Part shown: positions 8,254 to 18,246 of the stretch, in pieces | Layout of the letters: every line of letters begins with the position of its first letter | Position numbering within the stretch: position 1 is the stretch's first letter | Assembly: GCF_900104415.1 (NCBI RefSeq) | Contig: NZ_FMXR01000017.1 | Location: 1 to 64,000 of the forward strand | Source: Eubacterium oxidoreducens | GTDB taxonomy: Bacteria > Bacillota > Clostridia > Lachnospirales > Lachnospiraceae | Direction of reading: 5' to 3' | Length of the DNA: 64,000 nt | Position numbers and translations under genes: made by a program | The notes under the pieces: model-generated | What the model saw: only the letters and a program-made list of their open reading frames with translations | Databases searched by the model: none | What the model was told of the DNA's origin: nothing

Positions 8254-10329
8254 ATGAAGTTTCAGATTTTACATGAGTCTAAAAGACGTATGCGTATTCA
8301 TATGTGTCAGCCGAAGATGAGCTATGCACAGGCTGATATTCTTGAGTATTATCTGCAATCAAAAAAAGGAATCGATTGTGTTAAGATTCATGAAAGAACT
8401 GCCAATGCAATTTTTGAATTCTCGATTCCGAGAGAAGAAGTTATTGCATATATCAATGAGTTTCATTATCGGGATGTGGAAGTGCCGGCAGGATTGATTG
8501 AAAATTCATCCAGAGAATTAAATGCCAAATACCAGGAAAAACTGGTGATGACGATTACGTGGCATTACGCAAGAAGATGGATTATTCCACTGCCAATTCG
8601 GATTATTTGGACAACCCTTAAAGGAATTCGATATATTATAAAGGGAATTCGCTGCCTTGCAAAAGGCAAGATTGAAGTGGCGGTCTTAGATGCCACATCC
8701 ATTGCAGTATCCCTTTTAAGAGCAGACTTTAAGACTGCAAGCTCTGTCATGTTCCTTCTTGGAATCGGTGAGCTTTTAGAAGAATGGACACAGAAAAAAT
8801 CAGTAGATGATTTAGCAAGAACAATGTCGCTGAACATCAGTAAAGTATGGCTGATGAGTGATGGACAGCAGGTGCTTGTTCCGGCGAGTGAGATTAAGGT
8901 CGAAGATGAGATTGTAGTACATATGGGCAATGTAATTCCTTTTGATGGAGAGGTATCTTGCGGAGACGGTATGGTCAATCAGGCATCGATGACCGGCGAA
9001 GGTGTTCCGGTACAAAAATCCGGCGGTGATTATGTCTTTGCCGGAACGGTATTAGAAGAAGGCGAACTTACCATTAAGGTAAAGGAGATAGGATGCTCAA
9101 GTCGTTATGAGAAGATTGTGCATATGATAGAGGATTCTGAAAAGCTAAAGGCAGGTGCCGAAAGTAAGGCAGAACATCTTGCAGATCGTTTGGTTCCGTA
9201 TTCACTTGGTGGAACAGCATTAACCTATGTCTTAACAAGAAATGCGACAAAGGCGCTTTCCATCCTAATGGTTGATTTTTCTTGCGCATTAAAGCTTGCG
9301 ATGCCGATTTCGGTATTATCTGCAATTCGCGAAGCCAGTCAGCATAAGATTACGGTAAAAGGCGGTAAGTTCCTAGAGTCTGTTGCAGAAGCGGATACGA
9401 TTATTTTTGATAAGACCGGAACGCTGACAAAGGCGACACCAACAGTGGCAAAAGTAGTAACCTTTTGTAAGGAATCCGAGGATGAGATGCTTCGTGTTGC
9501 GGCTTGTATGGAAGAACATTTCCCACATTCTATGGCAAAAGCGGTTATTGACGCAGCTACAGCAAAAGGACTCGATCATGAAGAGATGCACACCAAGGTT
9601 GATTATGTGGTAGCACATGGAATCTCTACGACGATTGACGGTAAGAAGGCCATCATCGGAAGTTATCACTTTGTATTTGAAGATGAGAAGTGTACGATTC
9701 CGCGCGGAAAGAAGACTTTGTTTAGCGAACTGCCGGAAGAATATTCTCATTTGTATCTGGCAATTGAAAATAAACTGGCAGCCGTAATCTGTATTGAAGA
9801 TCCGGTTAGAGAAGAAGCCGCTTGTGTGATTTCACAGCTTCGCAAGAAGGGGCTTACCAAGATTGTTATGATGACCGGTGATTCTGAGAAGACGGCAGCA
9901 GCGATTGCCAAGAAGATTGGTGTAGATGAATATTATTCGGAAGTACTTCCGGAGGATAAGGCTGCTTTTGTAGAGAAAGAAAAGCAGATGGGTCGTAAAG
10001 TTATTATGGTTGGTGATGGAATCAATGATTCACCGGCACTTTCGGCTTCCGATTGTGGCATTGCGATCAGTGATGGAGCAGAGATTGCAAGAGAAATTGC
10101 GGATATTACCATAGGAGCGGAAAATCTTTACGAATTGTTGACGCTGAAGGATTTAAGTGATGCACTTATGAAGAGAATTCAGAATAATTATCGTGCGATT
10201 ATGGGATTTAACGGAAGCTTGATCGGTCTTGGTGTTTTAGGGCTGATTGCGCCAACAACATCGGCACTTCTTCATAATGCGTCAACCTTGATTATCGGTA
10301 TGAACAGCATGAAGAACTTGCTCGACTAA
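8254..10329 (+). CDS. Heavy-metal-type P-type ATPase with atypical transport motif
   Basis: A 691-residue P1B-like cation pump. The phosphorylation motif DKTGT is at Asp386, the nucleotide-domain HP-locus equivalent appears as EEHFPHSMA, and the hinge GDGINDSPAL is at about 587. The N-terminal 80 residues form a metal-binding-domain-like region but lack a CxxC motif. In the transmembrane metal site the usual CPC is replaced by FSC (VDFSCALKLAMP, with Cys344), so the proline is lost. Copper, zinc or cadmium specificity therefore cannot be assumed; iron or manganese export has been reported for some atypical relatives. It forms an operon with the DUF6110 protein. Family assignment is firm, substrate is open. 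Confidence 0.9.
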   Translation: MKFQILHESKRRMRIHMCQPKMSYAQADILEYYLQSKKGIDCVKIHERTANAIFEFSIPREEVIAYINEFHYRDVEVPAGLIENSSRELNAKYQEKLVMTITWHYARRWIIPLPIRIIWTTLKGIRYIIKGIRCLAKGKIEVAVLDATSIAVSLLRADFKTASSVMFLLGIGELLEEWTQKKSVDDLARTMSLNISKVWLMSDGQQVLVPASEIKVEDEIVVHMGNVIPFDGEVSCGDGMVNQASMTGEGVPVQKSGGDYVFAGTVLEEGELTIKVKEIGCSSRYEKIVHMIEDSEKLKAGAESKAEHLADRLVPYSLGGTALTYVLTRNATKALSILMVDFSCALKLAMPISVLSAIREASQHKITVKGGKFLESVAEADTIIFDKTGTLTKATPTVAKVVTFCKESEDEMLRVAACMEEHFPHSMAKAVIDAATAKGLDHEEMHTKVDYVVAHGISTTIDGKKAIIGSYHFVFEDEKCTIPRGKKTLFSELPEEYSHLYLAIENKLAAVICIEDPVREEAACVISQLRKKGLTKIVMMTGDSEKTAAAIAKKIGVDEYYSEVLPEDKAAFVEKEKQMGRKVIMVGDGINDSPALSASDCGIAISDGAEIAREIADITIGAENLYELLTLKDLSDALMKRIQNNYRAIMGFNGSLIGLGVLGLIAPTTSALLHNASTLIIGMNSMKNLLD

Positions 10330-10375
10330 TCCTAAGAGGAGATGTCTTCTCCGAATCAGATAAAAAGTGTATAAT

Positions 10376-10407
10376 AAATGCGCCGGGGATAATACCGGTG
10401 CATTTTT
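10376..10407 (+). terminator. Rho-independent terminator after the P-type ATPase gene
   Basis: Arms AAATGCGCCGG and CCGGTGCATTT pair with one G-U across an eight-base loop and run into five T residues. Confidence 0.8.
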
Positions 10408-10451
10408 ACGTAAAAGCGAACGTCATTTTCGCTTCTTGTATGGAGATGGAT

Positions 10452-11762
10452 ATGTGCAATTTAAGAGAAATGTTACAAGATCCCAATCGAGTCATTGTTC
10501 TGGACGGAGCAATGGGAACCATGCTTGAACGCGCCGGTCTCGATGTGTATCAAAGACCGGAAGAGATTAATATGAAGCATGCTGATGTGGTAAGTGAGAT
10601 TACGGCGCAGTATGTTGCCGCCGGAAGTGATATTGTCTATGCGAATACATTTCAGGTGAATCGCCATAGATTAAAAGACAGTGCATACACGGTGGAAGAA
10701 GTTATCTTCGCTGCAGTTAGCGCAGCAAAGACGGCAGTTGCGGCAACGGACACAAAAATAGCGCTGGATATCGGTCCGATTGGATTGTTGGTAGAACCGA
10801 CAGGAGAGCTAAGGTTTGAAGATGCTGTGGATATCTTTAAGGAAATCGTTGAGGCCGGTGTAAAAGCAGGATGTGATCTGGTGGTATTTGAGACCATGTC
10901 AGATTTAAATGAATTAAGAGCCGGCGTCATTGCGGCAAAGGAGAATTCAAATCTCCCGATCTTTGCGACGATGACATTTGAAAAAAGTGAACGAACTTAT
11001 ACCGGTTGTTCGCTAGAAGCGATGGTTGCAGTGATGGATGGACTTGGAGTGGATGCGCTTGGCATTAACTGTTCTAAGGGGCCGATGGAAATTTTGCCGC
11101 TTGCGCAAAAGCTGGTGCAGATTACGGATACTCCGATAATTGTAAAGGCAAATGCAGGGCTGCCGGATCCGGTGAAGGGAACTTATTCCATCGCAGCAGA
11201 GGAATTTGGCAAATATATGAAGGAGTATGCTGCACTTGGAATCCGAATTATAGGCGGATGTTGCGGAACGCAGCCGTCATACATTGAAGAGATCAAAAAA
11301 CAGGCAAAGAAGGCATTTGTGAAGCACGGTGCAAAGCGGGATATGATTTTGGCCGGCCTCGCAACGAGTATGACAGAGGTTGATGAAACGCTGCTCAAAG
11401 AGTCTTTGATTGAGCCGGATGAGGATTATATAAAAACCGTAAAAACAGGAGAAGTTGAAGAGGTTGCCGAGTGTTTGATGAAAATGGAAGATAAGGGCGA
11501 GGAATTTATCTTTTGTGATGTGACAGGAGCGCCGGATGAAGTGGTGCTGATGAAAGAGGTTGTAAAAAAAGTGCAGTCAATGTCTAATACACCATTTATT
11601 TTTCGAAGTAATGATGCGGATGTGATTGAGGCGGCGCTTCGTCCTTATCAGGGAAGGGCTGTTGTTATGACAGATCTGAATGCTGTGAAAGCGGTTAAAC
11701 CGATAGCGGAAAAATACGGAGCAATTCTGTATACAGATGAACAGGGGATTGTTTCCTATTGA
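10452..11762 (+). CDS. Homocysteine S-methyltransferase domain protein (short MetH-like)
   Basis: A 436-residue cytoplasmic protein whose first 290 residues match the homocysteine-binding barrel of cobalamin-dependent methionine synthase. The zinc ligands are visible: Cys207 in GINCSKGP and Cys270/Cys271 in GGCCGTQP. The remaining part (about residues 300-436) is not the pterin or B12 domain of full MetH and I do not recognise it. The enzyme probably transfers a methyl group to homocysteine, taking it from a separate corrinoid protein or another donor not seen here. An upstream in-frame ATG at 10440 is possible; 10452 has the better spacing from a GGAG site. No partner gene is adjacent. Confidence 0.87.
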   Translation: MCNLREMLQDPNRVIVLDGAMGTMLERAGLDVYQRPEEINMKHADVVSEITAQYVAAGSDIVYANTFQVNRHRLKDSAYTVEEVIFAAVSAAKTAVAATDTKIALDIGPIGLLVEPTGELRFEDAVDIFKEIVEAGVKAGCDLVVFETMSDLNELRAGVIAAKENSNLPIFATMTFEKSERTYTGCSLEAMVAVMDGLGVDALGINCSKGPMEILPLAQKLVQITDTPIIVKANAGLPDPVKGTYSIAAEEFGKYMKEYAALGIRIIGGCCGTQPSYIEEIKKQAKKAFVKHGAKRDMILAGLATSMTEVDETLLKESLIEPDEDYIKTVKTGEVEEVAECLMKMEDKGEEFIFCDVTGAPDEVVLMKEVVKKVQSMSNTPFIFRSNDADVIEAALRPYQGRAVVMTDLNAVKAVKPIAEKYGAILYTDEQGIVSY

Positions 11763-11821
11763 TTTTTGAAGGAAAATCAACTATGTTATAAGAAAACTGA
11801 CAAATATGAAAGAGGTACAAG

Positions 11822-12694
11822 ATGGCAACAGAATTAAAACCGATTAAAGAAGGAAAAGTAAGAGAGATTTATGATAACAATGACAGTTTGATTATGGTGG
11901 CAACAGACCGAATCAGCTGCTTTGATGTTATTCTTAACAATGTCATCTCCAAGAAAGGAACGGTTTTGACACAGATTTCCAAGTTCTGGTTTGATATGAC
12001 AAAGGATGTGATTCCTAATCACATGATTTCTGTAGATGTTAAGGATATGCCGGAATTTTTCAGACAGGAAAGATTTGATGGTAATAGCATGATGTGTAAG
12101 AAGCTTGAGATGCTTCCGGTAGAGTGTATCGTGCGTGGATATATTACCGGAAGTGGATGGGCAAGTTATCAGAAGGATGGCACAGTCTGCGGAATCAAGC
12201 TTCCGGAAGGATTAAAAGAATCCGATCAGTTGCCGGAACCGATCTATACACCGTCTACAAAGGCGGAGATTGGTGATCATGATGAGAATATTTCTTATGA
12301 ACAGAGTATTGAGCATCTTGAAAAAGCATATCCGGGCAGGGGAGAAGAGTATGCTTCGAAGCTTAAAGATTACACCATTAAGCTGTACAAGAAGTGCGCA
12401 GAATATGCTCGAACAAAAGGAATTATTATCGCAGATACAAAGTTTGAATTTGGATTGGATGAAGACGGTAATATCGTCCTTGCTGATGAGATGCTGACAC
12501 CGGATTCTTCAAGATTTTGGCCGGCAGATACTTATGAAGCCGGACATTCCCAGCCTTCTTTTGATAAACAGATTGCAAGAGACTGGTTGAAAGCCAATTC
12601 GGATCACAACTGGACACTTCCGGAGGATGTGGCCAATCAGACAATTGGAAAATATCTGGAAGTTTATGAGCTGTTGACAGGAAAGAAATTGTAG
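11822..12694 (+). CDS. purC: Phosphoribosylaminoimidazole-succinocarboxamide synthase
   Basis: A 290-residue cytoplasmic ligase of purine biosynthesis. It joins aspartate to CAIR with ATP to give SAICAR. The sequence carries the family pattern throughout: KPIKEGKVREIY near the start (phosphate-binding), VATDRISCFDV, CIVRGYITGSGW, and LADEMLTPDSSRFW. The length is that of the longer, eukaryote-like SAICAR synthases also seen in clostridia. An AGAGG site precedes the ATG. It stands alone between a preceding methyltransferase gene and a strong terminator, away from any other pur gene in the window. The assignment is secure. Confidence 0.97.
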   Translation: MATELKPIKEGKVREIYDNNDSLIMVATDRISCFDVILNNVISKKGTVLTQISKFWFDMTKDVIPNHMISVDVKDMPEFFRQERFDGNSMMCKKLEMLPVECIVRGYITGSGWASYQKDGTVCGIKLPEGLKESDQLPEPIYTPSTKAEIGDHDENISYEQSIEHLEKAYPGRGEEYASKLKDYTIKLYKKCAEYARTKGIIIADTKFEFGLDEDGNIVLADEMLTPDSSRFWPADTYEAGHSQPSFDKQIARDWLKANSDHNWTLPEDVANQTIGKYLEVYELLTGKKL

Positions 12695-12708
12695 AATTAA
12701 AGCCTAAT

Positions 12709-12752
12709 AAAAGCTGCAAAAAGATACGAAACTCGTTCTTTTTGCAGCTTTT
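12709..12752. terminator. Bidirectional terminator between purC and the oligopeptide-binding protein gene
   Basis: A perfect 16-base inverted repeat (AAAAGCTGCAAAAAGA and its complement) around a 12-base loop. The A-run on one side and T-run on the other let it stop both converging genes. Confidence 0.9.
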
Positions 12753-12756
12753 CGTT

Positions 12757-14466
12757 TTATTCGTTATCGCTGTCTTCTTCCGAAGTCATGTCTTTGGTTG
12801 CATGCTTGAAGCTTCTTGTAATTCCCGTATCATGATAGACAACGCCGGATACCGAATCCTTTGTATATATCATATTTGATTCTTCATAAAGCGGTATGAC
12901 AGCAGCCTGTTTCATCAAGATGGATTCGGCTTTCTTTAATGTGCTGTAACGCTTTTTGGCAGAAGTGACAGAGCCGTTTAACGTAGACAATACTAGGTTG
13001 GTGTATTTCGAATTGGTCCATACATAGGTATGCCAGGTGTTGTCGCTGGCAGTGGCAAATGCTTCTAAATATGCAGATGCATCTGCATAAGTACCACCAA
13101 GACTTGTAAGGGAAAGACAGTAATTACCGGATTGTTCATCGGCAAGACGCTGTGCTTTTGGTTCTACGCGAAGCGTGATGGTAACACCTTCTAAGTTCTG
13201 TTCAATCTGAGATTTGATAGCATTACCAACAGCCAAGGAAGTTTCATCATCATCAATCAAAAGTTCAAGCTGAAAGCTTGTTTGCTTAAGTTGTTTTTTG
13301 GCCTTACCTAGATATTTCTGGGCGGTTTTCACATCATAGCCGATTTCATTGCTGTAAGTATCAGCACTTGTGAAATCGGATTTGTCCGAAGGATTTATAG
13401 AGATTCCGGTTGGGACAATGGCATAGGAAGCCACACAGCCATCTGCCAACACATCATTTGTCAGATGATCGCGGTCGATTGCGTAGGTAAGAGCTTTTCG
13501 CAGATTTTTATTGGCAAGGACTTTGTAATCTTCGGTGTTAGGGATGAGATACCATTCACAACCGGTAGAAACCGATTCGTAAGAAGTCTCCTCCATATCT
13601 TCCCCGGCAAGATCGCCGGAAATATTAATGACATCAAGATTTTCATCTTCCATATCTAAGATGGCAGTTTGGGAGTCTTGAACAATTTTGTAATTGAGTT
13701 CATTCACCGAGATGCTTGAGGCATCATAATAATCTTCGTTCTTTTCAAATTGAATCCAGGTGTCGGAAGACTCGTAGTCGGTTAACAAAAAAGCACCATT
13801 GGAGAGGATGTGATCTGCATCGGTGGCATAATCCTCGCCGCAGGATTCAATATAAGATTGGTTAGCCGGATAAAAAACAGGTAGACATAAAAGTTCATCA
13901 AAATTGTTGACCGGACAATTTAAGGTCACTTCTAACGTATAATCATCAATTGCCTTTACGCCGAGAGAAGAGACATCTTTCTTTCCGGAAAGAATGTCGG
14001 ATGCATTTTCAATCTGCGCAACATCACTTAACAGATAGCCATTAGGGTTTTCGTTATTCGGATCGACGGCTCTTTGCCATCCGTAGACGAAGTCATAAGC
14101 GGTAACCGGATCGCCATTTGACCATACCGCATCTTCGCGAAGGGTAAAGGTATAGACCCGTTTGTCCTTAGATAAGCTCTCGTCAGTGCACAGAGCATTT
14201 ACAATTGTTCCATCGTCCGCTTGCTGCTTTAGACCATCCGTAAAGTTCGCAATCATTTCCATGGAAGTTTCATCCGTTGCAGCTTGCGCATCCAATGTTA
14301 TGACCGCATTAGAGACCATGGTCTGAATCTTGACCGGAATTTCTTCTTCGGCACCCTCGTCGTCGGCATCATTGGTTTGGGAGCTTGACTTGGAGGAACA
14401 TGCACATAGGCCGGCCGCAAGCACGAACACAAGGCCAAGAGCACAAAGCTTTTTCATATGTTTCAT
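12757..14466 (-). CDS. oppA: Oligopeptide ABC transporter substrate-binding lipoprotein
   Basis: A 569-residue extracellular solute-binding protein of the OppA/DppA family (SBP_bac_5). The N-terminus MKHMKKLCALGLVFVLAAG is a lipoprotein signal, and the lipobox LCAC gives a lipid-modified cysteine, followed by a Ser-rich linker. The body has the family pattern, including LREDAVWSNGDPVTAYDFVYGWQR and NKNLRKALTYAIDRDHL. It should bind peptides outside the cell and hand them to a permease. No permease or ATPase genes are adjacent, so it is an orphan binding protein. The ATG at 14466 has an AGAGGTG ten bases upstream; an in-frame ATG at 14475 is too close to that site. Confidence 0.92.
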   Translation of the reverse strand: MKHMKKLCALGLVFVLAAGLCACSSKSSSQTNDADDEGAEEEIPVKIQTMVSNAVITLDAQAATDETSMEMIANFTDGLKQQADDGTIVNALCTDESLSKDKRVYTFTLREDAVWSNGDPVTAYDFVYGWQRAVDPNNENPNGYLLSDVAQIENASDILSGKKDVSSLGVKAIDDYTLEVTLNCPVNNFDELLCLPVFYPANQSYIESCGEDYATDADHILSNGAFLLTDYESSDTWIQFEKNEDYYDASSISVNELNYKIVQDSQTAILDMEDENLDVINISGDLAGEDMEETSYESVSTGCEWYLIPNTEDYKVLANKNLRKALTYAIDRDHLTNDVLADGCVASYAIVPTGISINPSDKSDFTSADTYSNEIGYDVKTAQKYLGKAKKQLKQTSFQLELLIDDDETSLAVGNAIKSQIEQNLEGVTITLRVEPKAQRLADEQSGNYCLSLTSLGGTYADASAYLEAFATASDNTWHTYVWTNSKYTNLVLSTLNGSVTSAKKRYSTLKKAESILMKQAAVIPLYEESNMIYTKDSVSGVVYHDTGITRSFKHATKDMTSEEDSDNE

Positions 14467-14546
14467 AGTAATCATTCACCTCTTTTGGATATTTCCTTTC
14501 GGAAGATTTTCATAACTTATTTCGGCTATGAAAACAAACTGATATT

Positions 14547-14575
14547 ATTATAGTGATTGGAAATGATGATGGCAA
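14547..14575 (-). promoter_or_regulatory. Promoter of the oligopeptide-binding protein gene
   Basis: On the minus strand TTGCCA and TATAAT are 17 bases apart, about 80 bases upstream of the start. A strong match. Confidence 0.7.
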
Positions 14576-14670
14576 GGATTACGTAAAGAATTAAGAAAAT
14601 CTAAGTATTTTCCTTAAAGATTATGGTAAAATCAGGAAGTAAAATGAAGAGGATAGGAGCTTATGTTGTA

Positions 14671-16383
14671 ATGAACAATGTACTCGTAGCAATTAATGCA
14701 AAATATATTCATTCAAATCTTGCCTGCCTGTCATTGAAAAGCTATGCGGCATCAAAAGGACAGCATGCACAGATTGCAGAATATACGATTAATCAACCAA
14801 TGCAGCAGATTCTGGCAGATTTATTTCGTCACAATCCGGATGTTTTGTTTTTTTCTTGTTACATCTGGAATATGGAACTGGTGCAGGAGCTGACAAAAGA
14901 ATTTCATAAGATAAATCCGTCAATACCCATCTATCTTGGAGGCCCTGAAGTAGCTTTTCGTGCGGAAGAATATGTGCAGGAACATCCGGAGATTGCAGGA
15001 GTTATGGTAGGAGAAGGAGAAGTCCCGTTTACAAAGATTTGTCAGTTCTATGACCGAATCGGCGATTATGATAAGATACCGGGGCTTGTGTGGGTAACAG
15101 AAAATGGCCGTGTTGAGGTGCAGGCACCGGCGATGCCGCTGGCGCTTGATGAGATTCCATTTTGCTATCCGAGTCTAGATGGGCTTGACCATAAGATCAT
15201 TTATTATGAATCAAGCAGAGGATGTCCGTTTTCTTGCACGTATTGCATATCTTCCATAGATAGGCATCTAAGATTTCGTTCTTTGGATAAGGTCTTTGAG
15301 GAATTACAGTTCTTTTTGGATCATAAGGTTACCCAGGTGAAATTTATTGATCGAACCTTTAATTGCAACGGAGCTCATGCGCTTGCAATCTGGCGTTATA
15401 TTCTAGAACATGATAACGGAGTTACCAATTTTCAGTTTGAAATTGCAGCAGATTTGCTAAAGGCAGATCATATGCGAGTCCTTTCCAAAATGCGTCCAGG
15501 ACTTGTGCAGCTTGAAATCGGAATCCAGACAACCAACTTTGAAACCATTCGGGAAATACATCGAACAATGAGCGTTGGACGAGTGGAAGAAGCGGTGATG
15601 GCAATTCATAAGATGAACAACATTCATCAGCATTTGGATCTTATTGCGGGGCTTCCGTATGAAGATTATGAATCGTTTCAAAATTCATTTGAGGATGTGT
15701 ACCGGCTTGAACCAGATCAGCTCCAGCTTGGTTTTTTGAAAGTGCTGCGAGGATCGTATATGTATGAGCATGCACAAGAATATGGTCTGGTCTATACCGA
15801 TAAGCCGCCATACGAAGTGCTGCAGTCTAAGTGGGTGACCTACGGACAGATGCTCAATCTGAAACTGGTAGAAGAGATGGTGGAGACGTATTACAACACC
15901 GGACAGTTTCGGGCTACGCTTCCGGTTGTGGAGACGATGTATGATACGGCATTTGAGTTTTATCTGCACCTGGGTGCATTCTATGCAAGTGTAGGCTGGA
16001 TGGATAAGAAAGTCAGTCGTCTTCACAAATATGTAATTGTATTGCAGCTTGTAAAGAACACGGCGCCTGAGCTGTTTGATCTGGTAAAAGAGACGCTCTT
16101 ATACGATTATTATCTGCGGGAGAAAGCAAAGAAACGACCAAAGTGGGCACCGGATATTTCCGGACAAAAAAAGGAAATTGCTCGCGCACTTCGATTGCTG
16201 GGTTATGAGCAAAAGTATTGCGACCTGCAACCATTTACCATTCCTGTCTGGGAGATTGAACGCGGAAAACCTTTCCCGAAGTGCGGTGATAAAAAGTGGG
16301 TTTTGTTCGATTATGAGAACAGAGATGTTATAACAAATAATGCAAAGGTGATCATATTAGAAGAACTTCCAAGTGAGTCTTGA
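14671..16383 (+). CDS. B12-binding/radical SAM protein with DUF4080 domain
   Basis: A 570-residue enzyme. Residues 1-130 have the layout of a cobalamin-binding-like domain (LVAINAKYIHSNLACLSLKS, then IYLGGPEVAF and VGEGEVPF). A radical SAM core follows, with cysteines in RGCPFSCTYC (CX3CX2C) near residue 190. The C-terminal part matches DUF4080, common in clostridia. The reaction is unknown. Start 14671 (MNNVLVAINAKY) fits the family N-terminus and follows a GGATAGGA site; the frame stays open further upstream but without support. Two radical SAM genes of unknown function lie in the first 17 kb, in unrelated contexts. The FUSC gene follows 28 bases later, possibly co-transcribed. Confidence 0.88.
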   Translation: MNNVLVAINAKYIHSNLACLSLKSYAASKGQHAQIAEYTINQPMQQILADLFRHNPDVLFFSCYIWNMELVQELTKEFHKINPSIPIYLGGPEVAFRAEEYVQEHPEIAGVMVGEGEVPFTKICQFYDRIGDYDKIPGLVWVTENGRVEVQAPAMPLALDEIPFCYPSLDGLDHKIIYYESSRGCPFSCTYCISSIDRHLRFRSLDKVFEELQFFLDHKVTQVKFIDRTFNCNGAHALAIWRYILEHDNGVTNFQFEIAADLLKADHMRVLSKMRPGLVQLEIGIQTTNFETIREIHRTMSVGRVEEAVMAIHKMNNIHQHLDLIAGLPYEDYESFQNSFEDVYRLEPDQLQLGFLKVLRGSYMYEHAQEYGLVYTDKPPYEVLQSKWVTYGQMLNLKLVEEMVETYYNTGQFRATLPVVETMYDTAFEFYLHLGAFYASVGWMDKKVSRLHKYVIVLQLVKNTAPELFDLVKETLLYDYYLREKAKKRPKWAPDISGQKKEIARALRLLGYEQKYCDLQPFTIPVWEIERGKPFPKCGDKKWVLFDYENRDVITNNAKVIILEELPSES

Positions 16384-16411
16384 TTAGAGTAAGGAGGAGC
16401 AGGATCTGACA

Positions 16412-17980
16412 ATGCATGAAAGACTAAAATTATATATTCGAAAAAATGTTGACCTGACGGGGGCAATTGCGCCAACCATTGTAGTGACGGGAATCTTCTT
16501 CGTAATCTATTATTTCTTTGGGATTGAGAATACGATTATCGGTCCATGTGTAACCTTGTCATATCTGTATTTTGCAGGCCTTAGCAATCATTATGCAAGT
16601 ATGGTAAAGACATTTTTAATCTACATGGTGCTTGCCGTTGCGGCATATGTGGCAGGCCTTTCGCTTCCCTTTGCAATTGTAGTGAATGCAGCAGTATTTT
16701 TCTGGATTGTCTATCATCTAATAGATGAATATCATCCGGATAATTATTATACGCCGGGGATGGCCTTTATCCTATTTCAGCTTTCACCGGTAAGCGGCAT
16801 GCATGGATTATCTATGCGTCTTATAGCATTGATTTTATCCTTTGCAATCGCATTTTTGGTACTTCTTCTTTTGCCGTCACGTCATAATAAAAATGATGTG
16901 CGCAAACTGGTTGGTCAGGGATTTGAGATCGGAAATCAGTTGTGTGAGGCTTACGTAGCGCGCGATAAGGTGGCAATTGAACAAAAGCAGCAATTGCTGC
17001 ATCTTCTAAATGAGCAGATCTGCGATGAAATTTATCTGTATAATTATGCAGGATTTCGTAAAGAAAACAAGGTGAATTGGTATTGTCGATTTGTGGCGCT
17101 GTTTCAGGTGCTTACGGTTTTGGCAGAGCATGAAGATGTCGAAGAAAAGTCAGAGCAGATGCGGAACATGCTTGTCAATTTTAAGGCATTATATGAGGCA
17201 GACAAGGCAAATGACTTTAGTAAAAAACTGGTATTTAAGAAAGAAAAGCCGGATATTCATTCGTTCACGCTTCGCTTCGCATTGCGGATGCTTATTGTTA
17301 TGACCGCTTGTATGATTTATGGCTATATCTGTCCTTGGGGAAATGGATTTTGGCTTGCGGTGTCGGTTTATTTTATGATGGTGCCTTTGTATGAAAATAT
17401 AACAGGTAAGATCAAAGGTCGATTGCTTGGAACGATAGCAGGTGTGATACTATGCTTTTTGCTTTTTACTGTTTTTCCGAGTCAGCCGGCACATGTTGTC
17501 ATCTTAATCATCTTTAATTTCCTGATTAACAGTTCTAAAAACTATGCGACAACGGTGGCATATTTGACCTGTGCAGTGTTAGCGCTGAATATCACACCGG
17601 ACAATATTGGATTTACCTTATTAGAACGCCTGATTTATACCTTTGGCGGAGCGGGACTGACACTGCTTGGTTGCCGCTTTATCTTCCCGATACGGATTCA
17701 GCCGGAGGCGGATTATCTGCTGTCGAGATTAAATATGCTTCGGGAACAGATGCAAAGAATCAGGGTGTATAAAGGGGAAAGTCCGGAGGAGCTTCGTCAT
17801 GAGCGAGATCAGCTTTTGGTTCGCTCCTATCTCCTTAGCCGGAGGCTTCGCAGATATAATCAGGCACTTCCGCATGAGAAACGCAATTTAAAACTGATTG
17901 ATGTATTGAATGAACATATGTCGGATATGTCGATGTTTCTGGTTCATCACTTTATCGGAATCAAAAGTCGTGGGTTATAA
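16412..17980 (+). CDS. FUSC-family membrane protein
   Basis: A 522-residue integral membrane protein of the fusaric acid resistance/aromatic acid exporter type. It has two hydrophobic blocks, at roughly residues 18-150 and 285-430, each with five or six predicted segments. They are separated by a soluble, charged helical region of about 130 residues, and a basic helical tail ends the protein. This repeated arrangement is typical of FUSC proteins, which are thought to export aromatic or other small carboxylic acids. An AAGGAGGAG ribosome site lies upstream of the ATG. The substrate cannot be told from sequence or context. Confidence 0.85.
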   Translation: MHERLKLYIRKNVDLTGAIAPTIVVTGIFFVIYYFFGIENTIIGPCVTLSYLYFAGLSNHYASMVKTFLIYMVLAVAAYVAGLSLPFAIVVNAAVFFWIVYHLIDEYHPDNYYTPGMAFILFQLSPVSGMHGLSMRLIALILSFAIAFLVLLLLPSRHNKNDVRKLVGQGFEIGNQLCEAYVARDKVAIEQKQQLLHLLNEQICDEIYLYNYAGFRKENKVNWYCRFVALFQVLTVLAEHEDVEEKSEQMRNMLVNFKALYEADKANDFSKKLVFKKEKPDIHSFTLRFALRMLIVMTACMIYGYICPWGNGFWLAVSVYFMMVPLYENITGKIKGRLLGTIAGVILCFLLFTVFPSQPAHVVILIIFNFLINSSKNYATTVAYLTCAVLALNITPDNIGFTLLERLIYTFGGAGLTLLGCRFIFPIRIQPEADYLLSRLNMLREQMQRIRVYKGESPEELRHERDQLLVRSYLLSRRLRRYNQALPHEKRNLKLIDVLNEHMSDMSMFLVHHFIGIKSRGL

Positions 17981-18246
17981 ACCGTACTTAACTTTCAATC
18001 CTGATGCTAGAAAACATGACAAAAATGTGTTAAAATTAACTCATTCGAAACGACTAATTTTGCTTAGAGTTGATGTTTAGAATGAATGCTTAAGAAGTTA
18101 AGCAGGAGTTGGTCAATTTAAGTAAATTTGCTTTCGAAGAGAAATGATTTAAAGTGAGTAAGAATAAAAAGCTGTCAAAAGCGTAAGCAACCTAAGGGGA
18201 ACATTAATTGGATGTTTACAAATGCGACCGAGATGGGAGACCAAGA

